Positions 25,684 through 34,949 of a stretch of 64,000 nt of DNA are shown here, piece by piece. Origin of the DNA: Paenibacillus sp. 481 (GTDB taxonomy: Bacteria > Bacillota > Bacilli > Paenibacillales > Paenibacillaceae); assembly GCF_021223605.1 (NCBI RefSeq), contig NZ_CP075175.1:2486501-2550500 (forward strand). Direction: 5' to 3'. A program made the position numbers and the translations under genes. Each line of letters starts with the position of its first letter. Positions within the stretch are counted from its first letter, which is position 1. The notes under the pieces were generated by a model. The model had not been told where the DNA came from, ran no database searches, and saw only the letters and a program-made list of their open reading frames with translations.

Positions 25684-26316
25684 ATGAACAAGCACGCTAA
25701 AACAAAGGGTGACCAAGCGCAAAAAAAAGTGGCTTATCTTACGTTCGATGATGGACCGAAGCTCGTAACGAAACGCATCTTACGCACTTTGCAGCGTCAT
25801 AAAGTAAAAGCGACGTTCTTTATGCTGGAGCCGCAAATCCGTCAATGGCCGGGAGTTGCGCAGCGTATTGTCCGCAATGGACATGCCGTTGGGCTGCACG
25901 GCGTTACACACCAAGTGAGCGTGTTTTACGCATCCAGCGACTCCGTGCTGAGCGAGTTCAACCAGACCCGCAGAACTTTGCGGGAGGTAACAGGCAAGGA
26001 TACGGTGCTTGTTCGAGCGCCGTACGGAAGTGTTCCGTATATGAAGCCTGCTTATCTGAAAGCTGTAGAGCAGGCGGGGTACCGTCTGTGGGATTGGAAT
26101 GTGGATAGCGATGATTGGAGGTATCCAAGTGCACAATTTGTCAGCTTGTTAAAAAAGCGGATTATTAAACAAAGTAAATCGGACTCCAAATTAATTATTC
26201 TTCTGCACGATAAACCGGCAACCGCCCGCTATCTCCCCCGAATTATTCGCTTTCTGCGGCATAAAGGCTACGTGTTTAGACGGCTGAACGCTACTCTGAC
26301 CCCTGTTACACGGTAG
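25684..26316 (+). CDS. Polysaccharide deacetylase (NodB fold, carbohydrate esterase 4)
   Basis: 210 residues. NodB motifs: TFDDGP (catalytic Asp and metal Asp), the metal-binding loop as HGVTH where most members have HSxxH, RAPYG, a WDWNVDSDDW segment and LLHD. The spacing keeps both His ligands, so activity is plausible. No signal peptide is apparent (the N-terminus is short and basic), which is unusual for an enzyme acting on wall glycans. GGAGGG 6 bases before the ATG. Divergent from the glycosyltransferase pair. Confidence 0.85.
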   Translation: MNKHAKTKGDQAQKKVAYLTFDDGPKLVTKRILRTLQRHKVKATFFMLEPQIRQWPGVAQRIVRNGHAVGLHGVTHQVSVFYASSDSVLSEFNQTRRTLREVTGKDTVLVRAPYGSVPYMKPAYLKAVEQAGYRLWDWNVDSDDWRYPSAQFVSLLKKRIIKQSKSDSKLIILLHDKPATARYLPRIIRFLRHKGYVFRRLNATLTPVTR

Positions 26317-26340
26317 GTAAATGTAGGGGAGAGTTTGACG

Positions 26341-26358
26341 TGAAACCAAAAGGTTTCA
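26341..26358. promoter_or_regulatory. ArsR operator 1 of the AHSA1/arsR module
   Basis: TGAAACCAAAAGGTTTCA is a perfect 7-4-7 palindrome. A second copy lies 38 bases further on, both between the deacetylase and the AHSA1 gene. Confidence 0.7.
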
Positions 26359-26378
26359 TATAATGAAGGGGAGGGATG

Positions 26379-26396
26379 TGAAACCTAATCGTTTCA
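26379..26396. promoter_or_regulatory. ArsR operator 2 of the AHSA1/arsR module
   Basis: TGAAACCTAATCGTTTCA, same length and half sites as operator 1 with one mismatched pair. The 38-bp spacing puts both sites near one face of the helix. Confidence 0.65.
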
Positions 26397-26524
26397 TATC
26401 TGATGTGCAGTTGACCGCTACGAAATACTCGCAACGCGCTTCTTGTTATGCACTACTCGTTACGCGGGATATTTTAGCGACGACAGCACAACCTAAAACA
26501 TCGCAACTTAGTAGGAGGCACTTG

Positions 26525-26953
26525 ATGGAACAGAACACCCCAGAAACATTGCAGGAGATTCGCCAAACGATCGTACTGAACGCATCTATACAAAAGGTAT
26601 GGGATGCGGTTGCGACATCAGAAGGAATCGCGGTGTGGTTTATGCCGAACGATTTTAAACCTATAGAAGGCTATGAATTTCATTTGAATGCAGGTCAGTT
26701 TGGAATGTCACCTTGCAAAGTAACCGAAATTGAACCGCCTAATCGACTTTCTTTTGATTGGGCACAAGATTGGAAGATTACGTTTCAACTCGTTGATCTC
26801 GGTGAAGGACAAACCGAGTTCACTCTCATCCATGCAGGCTGGGATGCGAATAAAGTGACAGAGTTCGGTCAGCCGCATACGGTCGTTCGTGAGCGTATGG
26901 GCCAAGGCTGGGTTGGCATCGTAAAGGCGCTGAGCGCTTACGTTGAGGCCTAA
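26525..26953 (+). CDS. SRPBCC (AHSA1-like) domain protein
   Basis: 142 residues. The START/AHSA1 fold is visible as IVLNASIQKVWDAVATSEGI, VWFMPNDF and the end MGQGWVGIVKALSAYVE. These proteins bind small hydrophobic ligands and often pair with an ArsR regulator. AGGAGG 6 bases before ATG 26525 sets the start; a longer upstream frame would run through the operators. The next gene starts one base after the stop, so the two are co-transcribed. Confidence 0.85.
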   Translation: MEQNTPETLQEIRQTIVLNASIQKVWDAVATSEGIAVWFMPNDFKPIEGYEFHLNAGQFGMSPCKVTEIEPPNRLSFDWAQDWKITFQLVDLGEGQTEFTLIHAGWDANKVTEFGQPHTVVRERMGQGWVGIVKALSAYVEA

Positions 26954-26954
26954 G

Positions 26955-27449
26955 ATGGCCGCGTCTTCGGCTGCACCTAAACATGACGTATTTCAGGCAG
27001 TAGCAGACCCGACCCGCCGCAAGCTGTTACAGCTGCTGGCGGACGAGGAGATGTCGGTTACCGTTATAAGCGGCCATTTTCCGATAAGTCGGACGGCTGT
27101 TTCCAAGCATTTGCGCATCTTAGCGGATGCGGGACTCGTCAAAGACCGTAAGGTCGGTCGTGAAACTCGCTATCGGCTGGAGCCGGAGCCGCTGCTGGAG
27201 CTGAAACGTTGGCTCGCTTATTATGAGCGATACTGGGAAAATAAGCTGTCTATCCTCAAGCGCTTCGTGGAGTCCGATGAGTCGGATGGTAGAGATTTTT
27301 TTGCTCCGCTTGAGGTGGTTGAGCGAGTTGGCGCACAAGTGAATGATACGAGTGGCATGAGTGACATGAGTGACGCGAGAGACACGGGTGACGTAGATGA
27401 CATGAGTGTCATGAGTAATCGTGGGCGTAATGGGACGGAAGATAACTAA
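26955..27449 (+). CDS. ArsR family regulator with low-complexity C-terminal tail
   Basis: 164 residues. The first ~100 form a winged helix (VADPTRRKLLQLLADEEMSV, ISRTAVSKHLRILADAGLV, GRETRYRLEP), the type paired with AHSA1 proteins. GAGG 6 bases before ATG 26955. The last ~35 residues (GMSDMSDARDTGDVDDMSVM) come from a 9-base imperfect tandem repeat of ATGAGTGAC and are probably disordered. It most likely represses its own operon through the TGAAACC palindromes. Confidence 0.85.
   Translation: MAASSAAPKHDVFQAVADPTRRKLLQLLADEEMSVTVISGHFPISRTAVSKHLRILADAGLVKDRKVGRETRYRLEPEPLLELKRWLAYYERYWENKLSILKRFVESDESDGRDFFAPLEVVERVGAQVNDTSGMSDMSDARDTGDVDDMSVMSNRGRNGTEDN
27346..27418 (+). repeat. Imperfect 9-bp tandem repeat in the arsR tail
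   Basis: Eight or so units related to ATGAGTGAC (variants GCGAGAGAC, ACGGGTGAC, GTAGATGAC) in frame, encoding MSD/TGD-type triplets. Confidence 0.65.
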
Positions 27450-27478
27450 GTTGTAAGTAAACAGAATCGAAAGTGTAC

Positions 27479-27513
27479 AACAAGAGGCGCCTTTTTTGAG
27501 GACGCCTCTTGTT
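27479..27513 (+). terminator. Terminator of the AHSA1/arsR operon
   Basis: AACAAGAGGCG pairs with CGCCTCTTGTT around a 13-base loop. The following 200 bases to the next gene show only a ribosome binding site. Confidence 0.75.
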
Positions 27514-27729
27514 AAGTTATAGAGATAGAAACAAGCATATGTAAGGGATGTCCAAGTAGGCCCAGATGATCCGTGGCACTTATTGGAATATTAAATTGAA
27601 TGTACGCAACGTGCGATACACTAAATGAAGGAATAAGGTCTAGTTGGAATAAGTAAAAGAATAAACCAGTGGTAGGAGAGGAATGCACGATAAGGAGTGA
27701 ACAAGCGATCTGTAAAAGGAGGATGATGG

Positions 27730-28716
27730 GTGATGAGCAACACGGATAACATGACGCAACATAAAAGCTTGCGTGCCCTTATGGCGCAATTGATTGATTA
27801 TGCAGGTCTGTTTCCACCTGCAAGCCTGTCACTTGATGAAGCGATTCGCAATTATGCTGCTTATTTAAAAAGCGAAGATAAGTGGATGTTGGGACGCTTT
27901 ATTATTCCAGCGTCGCGGCTTGCGGAGCTTCATTCCTATGTATCGCTATTTTCCCGTAATGCTCCATTACGTATTTCTGCTCTTGGACGCAAGAGCGAAG
28001 ATTCAGAAGCTTGTCGTACAGGGCTCAACGCAGATCTTCAGCTCATTGCCGAATTTACGAGTATGCATGGTCATGCTGCAACTGTAGAAGTACTAGAGCT
28101 TCCTCTCCCGCCGAGCACAGAAGACGCGGAACTGCTGAAGTACATTGCAGCCAAGACGTCAGAGCAAGGCGTGTACCCATTTTGTGAGCTTATTCCGCGC
28201 AAAGGTTGGGACGAAAGGTGCTGGGAAAGTCAACTGTATAAGACAATTGACGCGATCGGTATTCAAAATGCAAATAAGGCCAGCACGGAGCCTTGGCTCG
28301 GAGCGAAATTGCGTACGGGAGGCGTTACCGCAGATGCATTTCCGAAGCCTTCGCAGGTAGCGTCCGTCATTTTAGGATGCCGTAACCGAGGTATTCCATT
28401 GAAGTTTACCGCAGGTCTTCATCATCCGTTTCGTATGCACCGAGATGAAGTGGGGACGAAGATGCACGGCTTTGTGAATGTATTTGCTGCGGGAATGCTC
28501 GCTAAATACAACCTTTTGTGCAGCGAAGAAATAAAAGACATTTTAACTGACGAGAACCCAGATCACTTTTGTTTTACAGACAAGGGGCTTACTTGGCGTG
28601 AGCATGTAGTAACTAGCCGTGCAATCGTGCATTTGCGCAAGTTAGTATGCTCTTTCGGCAGTTGCAGCTTTGATGAGCCGCGAGAGGATTTGAGAAGAGT
28701 GCACATTTTATCTTAA
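27730..28716 (+). CDS. Conserved-looking protein of unknown function upstream of fumarylacetoacetase
   Basis: 328 residues, no signal or membrane segments, good codon structure. I do not recognise a family. Its features are LIDYAGLFPPASLSLDEAI near the N-terminus, LGAKLRTGGVTADAFP, GIPLKFTAGLHHPFR and MHGFVNVF; the His/Arg-rich TAGLHHPFR loop looks like an active-site segment of a TIM-barrel-like enzyme (guess). AAGGAGG lies 7 bases before GTG 27730 and 10 before ATG 27733. It is 97 bases upstream of and co-directional with the fumarylacetoacetase gene, so it may act in the same aromatic catabolism. Confidence 0.7.
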   Translation: MMSNTDNMTQHKSLRALMAQLIDYAGLFPPASLSLDEAIRNYAAYLKSEDKWMLGRFIIPASRLAELHSYVSLFSRNAPLRISALGRKSEDSEACRTGLNADLQLIAEFTSMHGHAATVEVLELPLPPSTEDAELLKYIAAKTSEQGVYPFCELIPRKGWDERCWESQLYKTIDAIGIQNANKASTEPWLGAKLRTGGVTADAFPKPSQVASVILGCRNRGIPLKFTAGLHHPFRMHRDEVGTKMHGFVNVFAAGMLAKYNLLCSEEIKDILTDENPDHFCFTDKGLTWREHVVTSRAIVHLRKLVCSFGSCSFDEPREDLRRVHILS

Positions 28717-28813
28717 ATGAGAGTCTTGAATGAGAGCCTTAAGTCAGGACCTTGATGCAGAACGTTGAACTACTGGTTAAGCGTGGACAGTATAGGACTG
28801 AGGAGGATTACAT

Positions 28814-30094
28814 ATGGTATCGACGGAACGGTCATTTATAGAAGTGGATCCGCAATCCCACTTTCCGATTCACAATTTGCCTTACGGCGTATTCCGCCCG
28901 CTTAGCGGAGGGGATCCGCGAATTGGCGTAGCCATCGGCAGCTATGTGTTGGACTTAGCTGCCTTGGATAAGGCGGGGCACTTTCATGCCACGGCGGTGG
29001 CGGGAAAGGATATATTCAGCCAGCCTTCGCTGAATGCCTTTATGGCGCTCGGACGCACGGCGTGGCGCAAAGTTCGAGCGCAAGTGCAGCAGCTGCTGCG
29101 CGCAGATGAGCCGGCTTTACGTGATGATGCTGTGCTGCGAGCTGCTGCACTGCATCCTATTCACGATGTAGAGCTGCTGTTGCCCGCTCAAATTGGCGAT
29201 TACACCGACTTCTACGCTTCCAAGTATCACGCGTCCAATGTCGGAACGATGTTTCGCGGCAAAGAGAATGCCCTTATGCCGAACTGGACTCATCTGCCCG
29301 TCGGTTATCACGGGCGAGCTAGCTCTGTAGTCGTGAGCGGTACGGATGTGCGCCGCCCGCTTGGCCAGATGAAGCCGGCCGATGCACAGGCTCCGCTTTT
29401 TGGTCCCTCACGGCAACTGGACTTTGAGCTGGAACTAGGCTGGCTCATTGGGCCTGGTAATGAGCTCGGACAATCGGTTCCGATCGAGCAGGCCGAAGAG
29501 CAGATCTTTGGACTTGTGCTCGTCAACGATTGGAGCGCAAGGGATATTCAGGCTTGGGAGTACCAGCCATTAGGCCCGTTCTTGGCGAAAAATTTCGCTA
29601 CATCTATCTCGCCATGGGTCGTTCCGCTTGAAGCGCTGGAACCTTTTCGTGTAGCGGGACCAGAGCAGGAACCAGCGCCGCTTCCTTATTTGCAACAGGC
29701 TGGCGCCGGAGCTTTTGATATTCAATTGCAGGTTGGGCTGACAGGCGAGGGGATCGAAACATCGCAAACGATTTCAGCTAGCAATTTTAAATATTTGTAT
29801 TGGAGCATGGCTCAACAAATTGCTCATCATACCGTGGGTGGTTGTAATTTACGCCCGGGGGACTTATTAGCTTCGGGAACGATTAGCGGTCCAACAAAGG
29901 ACTCGCTCGGGTGTATGTTGGAGCTTACATGGCGTGGAACGGAGCCGCTTCAGCTGCATAACGGTGAGCAGCGTATCTGGTTAGAGGATGGCGACGAGGT
30001 TTCCATTACTGGCTGGTGTCAGGGTGAAGGGTATCGCGTTGGTTTCGGTGAAGTGACGGGGCGTGTGCTACCTGCACATGATAATCCGGCATAG
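28814..30094 (+). CDS. fahA: Fumarylacetoacetase
   Basis: 426 residues, the usual full length. The N-terminal SH3-like domain ([20 protein letters not shown]) precedes the FAH domain with [58 protein letters not shown] and [11 protein letters not shown]; the metal-binding Asp/Glu residues and the catalytic His of GYHGR are retained. It splits fumarylacetoacetate to fumarate and acetoacetate in the last step of tyrosine/homogentisate catabolism. GAGGAGG precedes the ATG. Maleylacetoacetate isomerase and homogentisate dioxygenase genes are not in the window. Confidence 0.93.
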   Translation: MVSTERSFIEVDPQSHFPIHNLPYGVFRPLSGGDPRIGVAIGSYVLDLAALDKAGHFHATAVAGKDIFSQPSLNAFMALGRTAWRKVRAQVQQLLRADEPALRDDAVLRAAALHPIHDVELLLPAQIGDYTDFYASKYHASNVGTMFRGKENALMPNWTHLPVGYHGRASSVVVSGTDVRRPLGQMKPADAQAPLFGPSRQLDFELELGWLIGPGNELGQSVPIEQAEEQIFGLVLVNDWSARDIQAWEYQPLGPFLAKNFATSISPWVVPLEALEPFRVAGPEQEPAPLPYLQQAGAGAFDIQLQVGLTGEGIETSQTISASNFKYLYWSMAQQIAHHTVGGCNLRPGDLLASGTISGPTKDSLGCMLELTWRGTEPLQLHNGEQRIWLEDGDEVSITGWCQGEGYRVGFGEVTGRVLPAHDNPA

Positions 30095-30177
30095 GACTAA
30101 CCCGCACATGATAATCCCGCACTTGTGAAACCACTGCCACTTCGCAGAGGATTAAATATACGACGTTTAGATGATAG

Positions 30178-30226
30178 AAAGAGCGGATGCTGCCCACTAT
30201 AAAGAGGGAGCCGCATCCGCTTTTTC
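30178..30226. terminator. Bidirectional terminator between fahA and the NSS transporter
   Basis: AGCGGATGC pairs with GCATCCGCT; AAAG before and TTTTT after serve both strands. Confidence 0.8.
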
Positions 30227-30237
30227 ATGTCTTATTT

Positions 30238-31575
30238 TCAATTAAAAAAGTTCAAAATGCCTGCTGAATAGAGCAAAATAGCCAAAATGAGCACGGGCGC
30301 GATGTAGCGCAGCAAGAACATCCACCATTTAAACCAAGCGCCATCAATTCCTGTATCTTGACGCACTTGTTTCCAAGCATAGCCCGCAAAGATAGTCACG
30401 ATGAGTCCACCAAACGGAAGCAAGATGTTCGATGTCAGGAAGTCTACTAGATCCATAAATGATTTGCCGAACAACGTAAAGTCTGCAAGCAAGCTCGTTC
30501 CTGATAGAGCGGACAAGGCACCGACTAAGAAACAAGCGAACGTGGTAATGACCGTTGCTTTGACACGAGTCCATTTCCATTTGCCCATCGCGTAAGCAAC
30601 AGGAACCTCTAGAATAGATACCGCTGATGTCAGAGCGGCAATGGCTAAGAGAAGGAAGAACAGGCCGCCGAACAAATGGCCGAACGGCATTGCAGCGAAC
30701 GCGGCTGGCAGAGCCATAAAGGCAAGTCCTGCGCCTTGTGTAGGTTCAATATTATAAGCAAATGAAGTCGGGAAAATAATTAACCCCGCAATGAGAGCAT
30801 ACAGCAAATCACCTACACCTACTGCGAATACCGCGGATTTAAGCGATTGCTGCTTTTTCATATAGCTACCGTATGTAATCATAATTCCCATCCCGAGAGA
30901 GAGGGAGAAGAAGGCGTGGCCGAGTGCGACGAGCGCGGATTCAGCAGTAAGCTTGGAGAAGTCAGGCTTCAGGAAAAACTCAACCCCTGCCATCGCGTTA
31001 GGAAGCGTAAGAGCTCTACCCATTAAGATAATCAAAATAATAACGAGCCCTGGCACTAATATTTTATTAAATTTCTCAATACCGCCTGAAATGCCTCTAC
31101 CAACTACGATACCCGTACCCACCATGGCAACGGTCTGCCACATTAGCGGCATATATCCCGCGGTAAAGTTAGTAAAACGTTCTGTAAATAAATGATCGGT
31201 GTACAATAAATCAGAGAAGGATAGAACCGCGTAATGCATTGTCCAGCCTGCTACAACGGAGTAGAAGGACAAGACTAGAAACGCCGCAAGAACAGAAATG
31301 AAACCAAGGGAGCCCCACTTTTTATTATTAGAAGATAACGCTAGAAAAGAAGTAACCCCATTCCCACGACCGCTGCGGCCTATCGCCATTTCAGCCAATA
31401 GCACAGGTAGTCCAACAATGAGTAGGCAAACGATAAACAACAAGAAGAAGGCTGCGCCACCGTACTGACCCGTAATATAGGGGAACTTCCACATGTTCCC
31501 GAGGCCGATTGAGCTACCAATTGCGGTTAAGATAAAGCCTGTTGAGGTAAAGCGTTCAACATTGGATTGCTGCAT
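30238..31575 (-). CDS. Sodium-dependent transporter of the neurotransmitter:sodium symporter (NSS) family
   Basis: 445 residues, about eleven to twelve membrane segments. The family signature is intact at the N-terminus: GFILTAIGSSIGLGNMWKFP, then YGGAAFFLLFI, LPVLLAEMAIGR and later SFYSVVAGWTMHYA and FFSLSLGMGIMITYGSY. These couple Na+ influx to uptake of amino acids or similar solutes (LeuT relatives). AAGGTGG precedes the ATG. Its position next to tyrosine-catabolic fahA is suggestive of aromatic amino-acid uptake but is only neighbourhood evidence. Confidence 0.9.
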   Translation of the reverse strand: MQQSNVERFTSTGFILTAIGSSIGLGNMWKFPYITGQYGGAAFFLLFIVCLLIVGLPVLLAEMAIGRSGRGNGVTSFLALSSNNKKWGSLGFISVLAAFLVLSFYSVVAGWTMHYAVLSFSDLLYTDHLFTERFTNFTAGYMPLMWQTVAMVGTGIVVGRGISGGIEKFNKILVPGLVIILIILMGRALTLPNAMAGVEFFLKPDFSKLTAESALVALGHAFFSLSLGMGIMITYGSYMKKQQSLKSAVFAVGVGDLLYALIAGLIIFPTSFAYNIEPTQGAGLAFMALPAAFAAMPFGHLFGGLFFLLLAIAALTSAVSILEVPVAYAMGKWKWTRVKATVITTFACFLVGALSALSGTSLLADFTLFGKSFMDLVDFLTSNILLPFGGLIVTIFAGYAWKQVRQDTGIDGAWFKWWMFLLRYIAPVLILAILLYSAGILNFFN

Positions 31576-31953
31576 ATTGTTTACCCACCTTTTTCATAAG
31601 TCGATTATATTTTTTAACAATATATCAGCAAAAGGGTTTTTTTGTCCACTACAAAAGTACGTTAATCTACTGGGGGTATACATACTTATACATATGTTGA
31701 TTAGATATTGAACATACTTACAAGTAAATTGTTATCTGGTATACTAGTCAATTTTTAAAAAGAGTGTTATTTCGTTGTTGTGGCAACATTTCTATATCGC
31801 ATTCAGGGGACATATGAAAAAGTTCCTCGGTACTTACAATATCTTATGCCTTCCACAACAGACCGGATTTATGGCATTCACTCTTTAATATCGTATTAGG
31901 AATCTATCCACTTGCTTGTGTTGGATGCACTACTATGGCTTGGATACTTGAAC
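31576..31953. other. AT-rich intergenic region upstream of the NSS transporter
   Basis: Contains the transporter promoter region and continues into the SMR remnant. I see no gene with a ribosome binding site; scattered near-promoter sequences are present on both strands. Confidence 0.35.
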
Positions 31954-32142
31954 CCCGTAGGCGGTTCCCATTGAAATGTTATTCATTGCAAACGACAATA
32001 ATGAAAAACTCGTACCGAGTGTCACGATAAGAAACAAATAGGAGCTCCAATGGGGATGTTCCGTAACGTGTTTGAGGGCAACATATCTCGCGCCGCAGAG
32101 CGGTTGGATTATGTGCAATCCCAATGTGACCACAAAAATTCG
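31954..32142 (-). pseudogene. Remnant of a small multidrug resistance (SMR/EmrE-type) transporter
   Basis: The minus-strand frame reads SSYLFLIVTLGTSFSLLSFA followed by MNNISMGTAYGVQ, matching helix 2-3 of SMR proteins (LLSxALKTIPLGTAYAVW). The preceding segment VTLGLHIIQPLCGARYVALK fits helix 1 but lacks the essential membrane Glu. The frame ends before helix 4, and the expected GIGAVGT continuation is absent, so the gene is broken and diverged. Confidence 0.5.
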
Positions 32143-32274
32143 GAAGTTGGAAGCTTGGCTTCGTAGCGCAGGCATTCCTTTGACGAACAGGATGGAAATC
32201 AGCTCCCAAGCACAATAAGCATTATAGCTTGAGATGGCATTTGCTAAGCCACCAACATGATCGCAGCATGTCAA

Positions 32275-32304
32275 AGGCGGCACCTGCTTCCGCGGGTGCC
32301 GCCT
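32275..32304. terminator. GC-rich stem-loop
   Basis: AGGCGGCACC pairs perfectly with GGTGCCGCCT. It follows the end of the phytase-like gene (minus) and lacks a long T run. Confidence 0.6.
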
Positions 32305-32336
32305 AACAATCCCTTATACGTGTAACGCGGCTGAAG

Positions 32337-33551
32337 CTACTTCATCCCTTCCAGCAAACTAATAATTTGCAGCTTGGTAGGCACGCCCGTTTGAACCAAG
32401 TTGCTCGACCGATCATAATTTACGCCATAGTCGTTATCATTTACGAGTGCCAGCGTAAACTCATCGATAACCGTTAAGCCCTCGGGCTTAATGTTGGCAT
32501 ACCCGAGGGTAACGAGATCAACGACACCCTTTTTCGAGGCAACGACAATCCCTTTTGCTTTCAAATCAGCAGGTGACAGCTTCTCCAAATTGTCGCTCAC
32601 CTTGCTCCCAAGAATATTCGTCGCATGTTCAAAATCAGCTCTATAAATGCGCTTCAATTTCGACTTAGTACCTTCATAAGTATCATTCTCATTGACGAGC
32701 AGCTTACTAGTCGACAGCGCAGATAACTCGCTCAGCACAATATCTTGCTGTTGTACATGTTTATAGTCAGCTGCACGATCCGTTTGATAGACATATTCAG
32801 CAACGGCCTTCTTTTTCTTTAAGTCCAATTTCAAGACACGAAAATGCCGTGACGCTTGTCCAGCTGCCAGCGAACTTTGCGTTGTCGCGAACAAATATTT
32901 GCCGTCAGGAGAAATCGTCACATTTTCAAAGCCGCGCTGTTGAGCAAGGTTGCGATAAGAAGCGGGGATCATTTCAACCGTATTCCCTTGCTCTCTTACC
33001 CCCGCTTGCCGCAGCTGCTCCTTCGTACCTTCTGGTACATAGCGCCCTACAATCGTTCCGTTGCGCTTTATTTGCACTAAAGAAGGGCGGTAATGCTCGC
33101 CAAGCCAGAACGTATCATCATTCGGATTGTAAGCAATCCCCTCCAAATGAAGTCCCTCAGTACGAACTCCAGGCTGACGAATCTTAATTGTCTCCAGCAC
33201 TTCGATTTCCCCATGGCTGACACGAATTTTGTACAGCCGCGATGAAGTCGCATCACTTGAACTTGTAGTCGTGCCGCGCTTATGTGCCCCCACTTCGCCA
33301 TGCGGCCCGCGGTCCGCAACCGTGTAAAACACGTTTGCCGGATCGGACGGTATACGCACAAGTCCAGACAAGCCCCCTTCACGAATGCCTTTGCCAAGGG
33401 TGGCTGCCTTTTTCCATTCATACTCTGCTGTGACCGCAAAGCCATGCCCACAATCCGCAATCGAAGCATATGCAGTGGGCAGAGAGCTAAAGGTCATTAC
33501 TGCCATCAAAGCAAATATAAAGCGTTTTCTCGCGGTTTTGTTCAACGTCAT
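32337..33551 (-). CDS. Secreted esterase-like/phytase-like beta-propeller protein
   Basis: About 404 residues. Signal peptide (FIFALMAVMTFSSLPTAYAS) then a domain of the esterase-like-activity-of-phytase family: GGLSGLVRIP, FYTVADRGPHGE, LEGIAYNPNDDTFWLGEHYR, ISPDGKYLFATTQSS and IKPEGLTVIDEFTLALVNDN. Acidic loops suggest Ca2+ binding. Substrate unknown, possibly a phosphate ester. GGGAGG 5 bases before ATG 33551 fixes the start; the longer frame to 33626 lacks a site. Confidence 0.85.
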   Translation of the reverse strand: MTLNKTARKRFIFALMAVMTFSSLPTAYASIADCGHGFAVTAEYEWKKAATLGKGIREGGLSGLVRIPSDPANVFYTVADRGPHGEVGAHKRGTTTSSSDATSSRLYKIRVSHGEIEVLETIKIRQPGVRTEGLHLEGIAYNPNDDTFWLGEHYRPSLVQIKRNGTIVGRYVPEGTKEQLRQAGVREQGNTVEMIPASYRNLAQQRGFENVTISPDGKYLFATTQSSLAAGQASRHFRVLKLDLKKKKAVAEYVYQTDRAADYKHVQQQDIVLSELSALSTSKLLVNENDTYEGTKSKLKRIYRADFEHATNILGSKVSDNLEKLSPADLKAKGIVVASKKGVVDLVTLGYANIKPEGLTVIDEFTLALVNDNDYGVNYDRSSNLVQTGVPTKLQIISLLEGMK

Positions 33552-33836
33552 TGTCGCCTCCCTATTTATGTATCCATATGAATAACTTCTATAGACTGTA
33601 GAGAAAGCCACCCCCTTTCGAAGCAAAATTTAAAAATCTCTCCTATTAAATGAGAAGTACAATTTGAATTTCATAGAATGAGTGATGTGTTGTTCATGAT
33701 GTGAGTTTAAATGTAAGTGTAAGAAAAAAAGAAGAGGAAAGTATGATGAGTTTTGCTGAGTTTATCATACAATCCATTCCATACGGTGTAAATAAATAGC
33801 TGTGCGGTTCACTTAAACGGCTAAACGCCTAAATGG

Positions 33837-34751
33837 CTAAATGGCGTAACGTCGTCGCAGCACTTCGGCCATTTCGCGAACTTGCCCCGCTTCAGGCAGG
33901 TGGAATCGTTCCGCAGCTTGCTCCAATACAGCTGGATTCTGGCGCTCCCGAACAACCCGCTTAATACCCTCAGCAAATACATGCGCGGCATCGGGGCCAA
34001 GCTCAATCAGCTCTTCTAAGCTAGCTGTACTATTTTCAACGACCACGGGGTACTTAGCATTCTCTGCCCCCTTAGCAGCCCGCTCATAGAACTCGCGCAC
34101 AAGCTGCGCACGTTCTCGGCCAGAACCGGCGGCCACGATAAATCCTTGCACAATGTAAGCATGGGCCTGCCGCCGCTGCGCAATTCCGCAGAACTTGCGT
34201 CCGCCAACGCTCAGATCGTAATCCCCAGGGCAATACGCCCCTTCGATTTCTCCTTTATCCACCTTGCCTCCACTTGCATGCAAAGCCAACTGGATCAAGC
34301 GATACATACGCTCAAAGTCGCTATGAAAATGGACATCCTCCTGCCCCGTCTTAGGCAAGATGAGTGAGACATTGACCACGCCAAGGTCAAGCGGCACAGC
34401 AGCTCCGCCGGAATTGCGGATCGCTGTAGAATAGCCTTGCGCCTCCAACCATTGCTGAGCCTGTGCAGCCAGCGGCAATCGGCTATCTCGTAGCCCCATC
34501 GAGAACGCGCGCGGATGCCGCCATAAATGACAGATCGGCGGGCCCCCTTTGCCCGTCTGCTTGCACAGCAGTTCATCTAGGGCGAACGAATACAATACAT
34601 CCTGTTCCGTAAAATCATTTGTTCGATCAAGGATAAGCATATTTTCGAGCCCCTGTTCGAAGTCTTGATCGAGTCCCTGAATATCGTTATTTTCATTACT
34701 AGTTTGGCTGTCTCGAATGTTCTGGTCCACATGTACTCGCCCGTTCGTCAC
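33837..34751 (-). CDS. lipL: Octanoyl-GcvH:protein N-octanoyltransferase (lipoate pathway)
   Basis: About 304 residues from the chosen start. The lipoate/octanoate transferase fold shows RNSGGAAVPLDLGVVNVSLI and GAYCPGDYDLSVGGRKFCGI followed by AQRRQ; the Cys in AYCPG corresponds to the catalytic Cys of B. subtilis LipL, which transfers octanoyl from GcvH to E2 subunits. Start is unsure: GTG 34751 has AAGGGG 9 bases upstream, GTG 34898 would add 49 unrelated residues, and an internal ATG at 34640 would give 267 residues beginning near the family start. Confidence 0.82.
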   Translation of the reverse strand: MTNGRVHVDQNIRDSQTSNENNDIQGLDQDFEQGLENMLILDRTNDFTEQDVLYSFALDELLCKQTGKGGPPICHLWRHPRAFSMGLRDSRLPLAAQAQQWLEAQGYSTAIRNSGGAAVPLDLGVVNVSLILPKTGQEDVHFHSDFERMYRLIQLALHASGGKVDKGEIEGAYCPGDYDLSVGGRKFCGIAQRRQAHAYIVQGFIVAAGSGRERAQLVREFYERAAKGAENAKYPVVVENSTASLEELIELGPDAAHVFAEGIKRVVRERQNPAVLEQAAERFHLPEAGQVREMAEVLRRRYAI

Positions 34752-34949
34752 GCAGAAATTCCCCTTCCCTTTCCTGAATACCCTGTTGAATACGTGTGAA
34801 AATGTCTGAAACACCTTTATGTTAGCACGAATTTTTGACAAATCACAATTCCGCCGTTGGAGGACAATGTCGTTATATTGACTGCGTACAAGATGCACGG
34901 TATAGTCAGAAAGCTAAATATAACCATGTAAAAAATAGGGGGAATTCAC

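Noticed and set aside
30061-30120. Repeat GCACATGATAATCC at the end of fahA
   Set aside because: A short duplication of about 14 bases spanning the stop codon; no evident function.
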